Shown piece by piece: positions 6,145-8,707 of a stretch of 8,707 nucleotides of DNA (within the stretch, counting starts at the first letter, position 1; each line of letters begins with the position of its first letter). Below the pieces are notes generated by a model that did not search any database, was not told where the DNA came from, and was given only the letters and a program-made list of their open reading frames with translations. Position numbers and translations under genes: made by a program. The stretch comes from JADLCB01 sp964398315 (GTDB lineage Bacteria > Planctomycetota > Phycisphaerae > Tepidisphaerales > Tepidisphaeraceae), in NCBI GenBank assembly GCA_964398315.1, contig CAYNMV010000109.1, positions 1 to 8,707 of the forward strand, read 5' to 3'.

Positions 6145-8707
6145 ATGACGCAGCGCGGCTTGATACTGGGGCTTGATATCGGTGTGGCCTCGATCGGATG
6201 GTGGCTGGTGGAAACCGTGGATGGGCAGCCCATCGGCACCAAGCGGTGCGGTGTACACCTGTTCGAGATGGGCGTGGAGGGGGACGAGGGGGCGATGCAG
6301 CGGGGAAAAGAAACCTCCCGCGCTGCCGCCCGCCGCGACGCCCGGGCCATGCGCAGGCAGATCTGGCGGCGTGCCCGGCGCAAGCGCAGGCTGCTGCGCA
6401 TCCTGCAGCGGCACGGATTGCTCCCACCCGGTGATATCTCCACCCCCCTCGCCATTGATCGCTATCTGAAGGCACTCGATCAGTCGCTTCGCGCCACCTG
6501 GGACAAAGGCGCGACCCATGCCCAGCGCATCAAGTTCCCGTACCGGCTTCGCGAGGCGGCCGTCTCCCGTCGCCTGGAACGCCATGAAGTCGGCCGCGCG
6601 ATCTATCACCTGGCCCAGCGCCGGGGGTTTCTCTCCAATCGCAAAGCGCCGCCCCGCAAGGATGAGGACCCCGGACAGATCAAGCTAGCCATCGGTGATC
6701 TCTGGCAGAAGGTACGAGCGCACCAGCCGCCTTACCTGGGCGCATACCTCTATTCGCTGGACCCATTGGAACAGCGCCTGCGCTGCCGCTGGACCGACCG
6801 CCAGATGTACCTCGAGGAGTTCGATGCCCTCTGGCGCGAGCAGTCCCGGCATCACACCCTCACGCCCGAGGCCCGCGCTGAAATCCATGCCGCACTCTTC
6901 CATCAGCGCCCGCTCAAGAAGCAAAGCCACCTGATTGGCCGCTGCGAGTTGACCGGCCGCAGGCGCGCCCCGCTGAGCCTGCGCATCGCCCAGCGCTTCC
7001 GCCTGCTCCAGGCCGTCAATCACCTGCGGATCATTTCGCCAGAGGGCCGCGAAACCGCACTCTCCGATGCCCAGCGGAAAAAGCTGATCGAGGCCCTGTG
7101 CCGGGAAGGGGATCTGAAATTCACTGAGATTCGCAGCAAGCGCCTGCTGGGCCTGCCGCGGGGCACCACCTTCAATCTCGAGCGCGGCGGCGAGAAGCGT
7201 CTGTGCGGCCACCGTATCGATGCAGCCCTGCGCAGGATCTTCGGCCCGGAGCGCTTTGATGCCATGACCGAAGCGGAGAAGGATGCCGTGGTTGAAGACC
7301 TGCGCAGCATCCGCTCGGAGACTGCGCTGCTGAAGCGGGCCCGGAAGCACTGGGGCCTTGATCCGCAATCGGCCGAGGCGCTGGCTGAGATGACGCTGGA
7401 AGAATCGCGTCTGAGCCTGTCGGCGGCCGCCATCCGTCGGCTCCTGCCGGAAATGGAGAGCGGCGTCCCCTACGCCACCGCGCGCAAGCAGGTGTTTCCA
7501 GAGAGTTTCACCGCATCCGAGCCGGTGGACCTCTTGCCGCCGGTATCCGAGTGGGACAGGGATCTGCGGAATCCCGCGGTCGCCCGCGCCTTGACCGAGA
7601 CGAGAAAGCTGGTCAACGCCATCATCCGGCGCTACGGCAAGCCCGACTGCATCCGCATCGAACTGACACGCGACCTCAAGCAAAGTCGCAGTCGCCGTGC
7701 GGAAGCCGCCCTGCGCATGCGCCAGCGCGAAGCGCAGCGCGAAAAGATCAAGGCCCGCATCATCCAGGAAGCGGGCATCGCCCAGCCAACCCGCGTGGAT
7801 ATCGACAAGGTGATGCTGGCCGATGAATGCAACTGGCAATGCCCGTTCACCGGCCGCTGCTTCGGCATGCGCGAGCTGCTGGGGCCGCAGCCGCAATTCG
7901 ACTTCGAGCACATCTGGCCCATGAGCCGGTCGCTGGACAACAGCCTGCTCAACAAGACCCTCTGCTACCACGAGGAAAACCGAAACCGCAAGCGCGGCCA
8001 CACCCCCTTCGAAGCCTACAGCGCAACCCCCGAGCGCTACCAGCAGATCCTCCAGCGCGTGCGCGAGTTCAACTGCGACCCGTTTACCCGCCGCGAGAAG
8101 GTGCGCCGTTTCGAAGCCCAAACCATTGACGAGGACTTCACCAACCGACATCTCTCCGACACCCGCTACATCGCCGCTCGCGCAGCCGAGTACCTTGGCA
8201 CCCTCTACGGTGGCGTGGTGGATGCCGGCGGGACGCGCCGGGTGCAGGTTTCATCCGGTGGCGCCACGGCGTGGCTGCGGCGGGAATGGGGGCTGGACAA
8301 GCTGCTTGGAGACGCGGGGCAGAAAAACCGGCAGGATCACCGCCATCATGCGCTCGATGCCCTGATCGTGGCCCTGACCGATCCGGGCCGTCTCCAGCAG
8401 TTAGCGCGGGCGTCCAGGGAAGCCGAGCACCTGGGCAAGCCCCGCCTGTTCGAATCCATCCCACTGCCGTGGGATCGCTTCCTGCCGGATATCGCCGAGG
8501 CGGTGGACGCCATCCGCGTCTCGCATCGCCAGGAGCGGAAGGTACGCGGCAAGCTGCACAACGAAAGCTTCTACTCCCGCCCGCTGGGGCCGGAAGAACA
8601 TCACCACATCCGCAAGGAACTCCACAAGCTCACCCGCAATGAGATTCAGCGCGACGCCATCGTCGATCCCCGCGCCCGCCAGCTCATCCGCGAAAAGCTC
8701 GCCGAAC
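6145..8707 (+). CDS. cas9: CRISPR-associated endonuclease Cas9, probably type II-C, 3' end missing
   Basis: RNA-guided double-strand DNA nuclease of type II CRISPR immunity; 854 codons are visible and the frame is open at the window end. RuvC-I: LGLDIGVASIGW with D11. Arg-rich bridge helix at ~58-88. The QRRGFLSNRK motif (158-167) that opens the REC lobe is typical of the family. The REC lobe ends near 490, about 400 residues, which is compact and points to II-C and not the larger II-A. RuvC-II: CIRIELTRD with E506. HNH (~540-640): WQCPFTGR, then FEHIWPMSRSLDNS with H589, then N603 in NKTLC and N612 in EENRNRKRG. RuvC-III: RHHALDALIVA with H734, H735 and D738. All nuclease residues are present, so both cuts should be possible. 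E588 stands in the DH position of the usual HNH motif. The WED and PAM-interacting domains lie mostly beyond the edge, so PAM preference cannot be judged. Full length is probably ~1000-1100 residues. cas1, cas2 and the array are expected downstream. The tracrRNA candidate lies just upstream on the other strand. Confidence 0.96.
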   Translation, partial: MTQRGLILGLDIGVASIGWWLVETVDGQPIGTKRCGVHLFEMGVEGDEGAMQRGKETSRAAARRDARAMRRQIWRRARRKRRLLRILQRHGLLPPGDISTPLAIDRYLKALDQSLRATWDKGATHAQRIKFPYRLREAAVSRRLERHEVGRAIYHLAQRRGFLSNRKAPPRKDEDPGQIKLAIGDLWQKVRAHQPPYLGAYLYSLDPLEQRLRCRWTDRQMYLEEFDALWREQSRHHTLTPEARAEIHAALFHQRPLKKQSHLIGRCELTGRRRAPLSLRIAQRFRLLQAVNHLRIISPEGRETALSDAQRKKLIEALCREGDLKFTEIRSKRLLGLPRGTTFNLERGGEKRLCGHRIDAALRRIFGPERFDAMTEAEKDAVVEDLRSIRSETALLKRARKHWGLDPQSAEALAEMTLEESRLSLSAAAIRRLLPEMESGVPYATARKQVFPESFTASEPVDLLPPVSEWDRDLRNPAVARALTETRKLVNAIIRRYGKPDCIRIELTRDLKQSRSRRAEAALRMRQREAQREKIKARIIQEAGIAQPTRVDIDKVMLADECNWQCPFTGRCFGMRELLGPQPQFDFEHIWPMSRSLDNSLLNKTLCYHEENRNRKRGHTPFEAYSATPERYQQILQRVREFNCDPFTRREKVRRFEAQTIDEDFTNRHLSDTRYIAARAAEYLGTLYGGVVDAGGTRRVQVSSGGATAWLRREWGLDKLLGDAGQKNRQDHRHHALDALIVALTDPGRLQQLARASREAEHLGKPRLFESIPLPWDRFLPDIAEAVDAIRVSHRQERKVRGKLHNESFYSRPLGPEEHHHIRKELHKLTRNEIQRDAIVDPRARQLIREKLAE

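Noticed and set aside
6685..8151. 488-residue open frame on the - strand
   Set aside because: It is antisense to cas9, whose motifs in this interval are unmistakable; no ribosome binding site or domain seen.
1..8707. CRISPR array within the window
   Set aside because: I see no regularly spaced direct repeats on either strand; the array must lie outside, most likely right of 8707.

Overview
This is a GC-rich bacterial window. It carries part of a chromosomal neighbourhood of ordinary genes and, at its right end, the start of a type II CRISPR-Cas locus. The gene content (deiodinase-like thioredoxin-fold protein with a proline-rich linker, very large secreted multidomain glycoside-hydrolase-like protein, stand-alone Lon N-terminal-domain protein, strong GC3 bias) fits an environmental bacterium such as a member of the Planctomycetota. 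That taxonomic guess is inference only; no rRNA or marker gene is present.

Left part (1-4212): a thioredoxin-fold, deiodinase-like protein on the + strand whose reading frame is open to the left edge of the window (Pro-rich linker, N-terminus missing). It is convergent with a 1137-residue exported protein on the - strand (799-4212). That protein reads as beta-sandwich modules, a probable (beta/alpha)8 glycosidase-like barrel, a small beta domain and a C-terminal carbohydrate-binding-like jelly roll.

Middle (4213-5765): a 221-base divergent intergenic region, then two + strand genes. The first is a stand-alone Lon substrate-binding (LonN/PUA-like) protein with a GTG start. The second is a gamma-glutamylcyclotransferase-like protein that keeps the YGSNL loop but appears to lack the family's catalytic glutamate.

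Right part (5766-8707): a 379-base non-coding region, then a cas9 gene that runs off the window after 854 codons. The visible part has RuvC-I, an Arg-rich bridge helix, a compact REC lobe, RuvC-II, HNH and RuvC-III, all with catalytic residues. Only the C-terminal WED/PAM-interacting part is missing. The size of the visible lobes suggests subtype II-C. On the opposite strand directly upstream of cas9 lies a near-consensus promoter (TTGACA, 18 bp, TATACT), a roughly 120-nt transcribed stretch with a GNRA-capped nexus-like hairpin and a second hairpin, and a strong intrinsic terminator. This is the layout expected for a tracrRNA. Cas9 would be guided by crRNA paired to this RNA; cas1, cas2 and the CRISPR array are not in the window and presumably lie beyond the right edge.

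The tracrRNA/cas9 pair is the most interesting part of the window. It is a known type of system, but this particular ortholog, its guide RNA scaffold and its tightly overlapping divergent promoter region look worth characterising.
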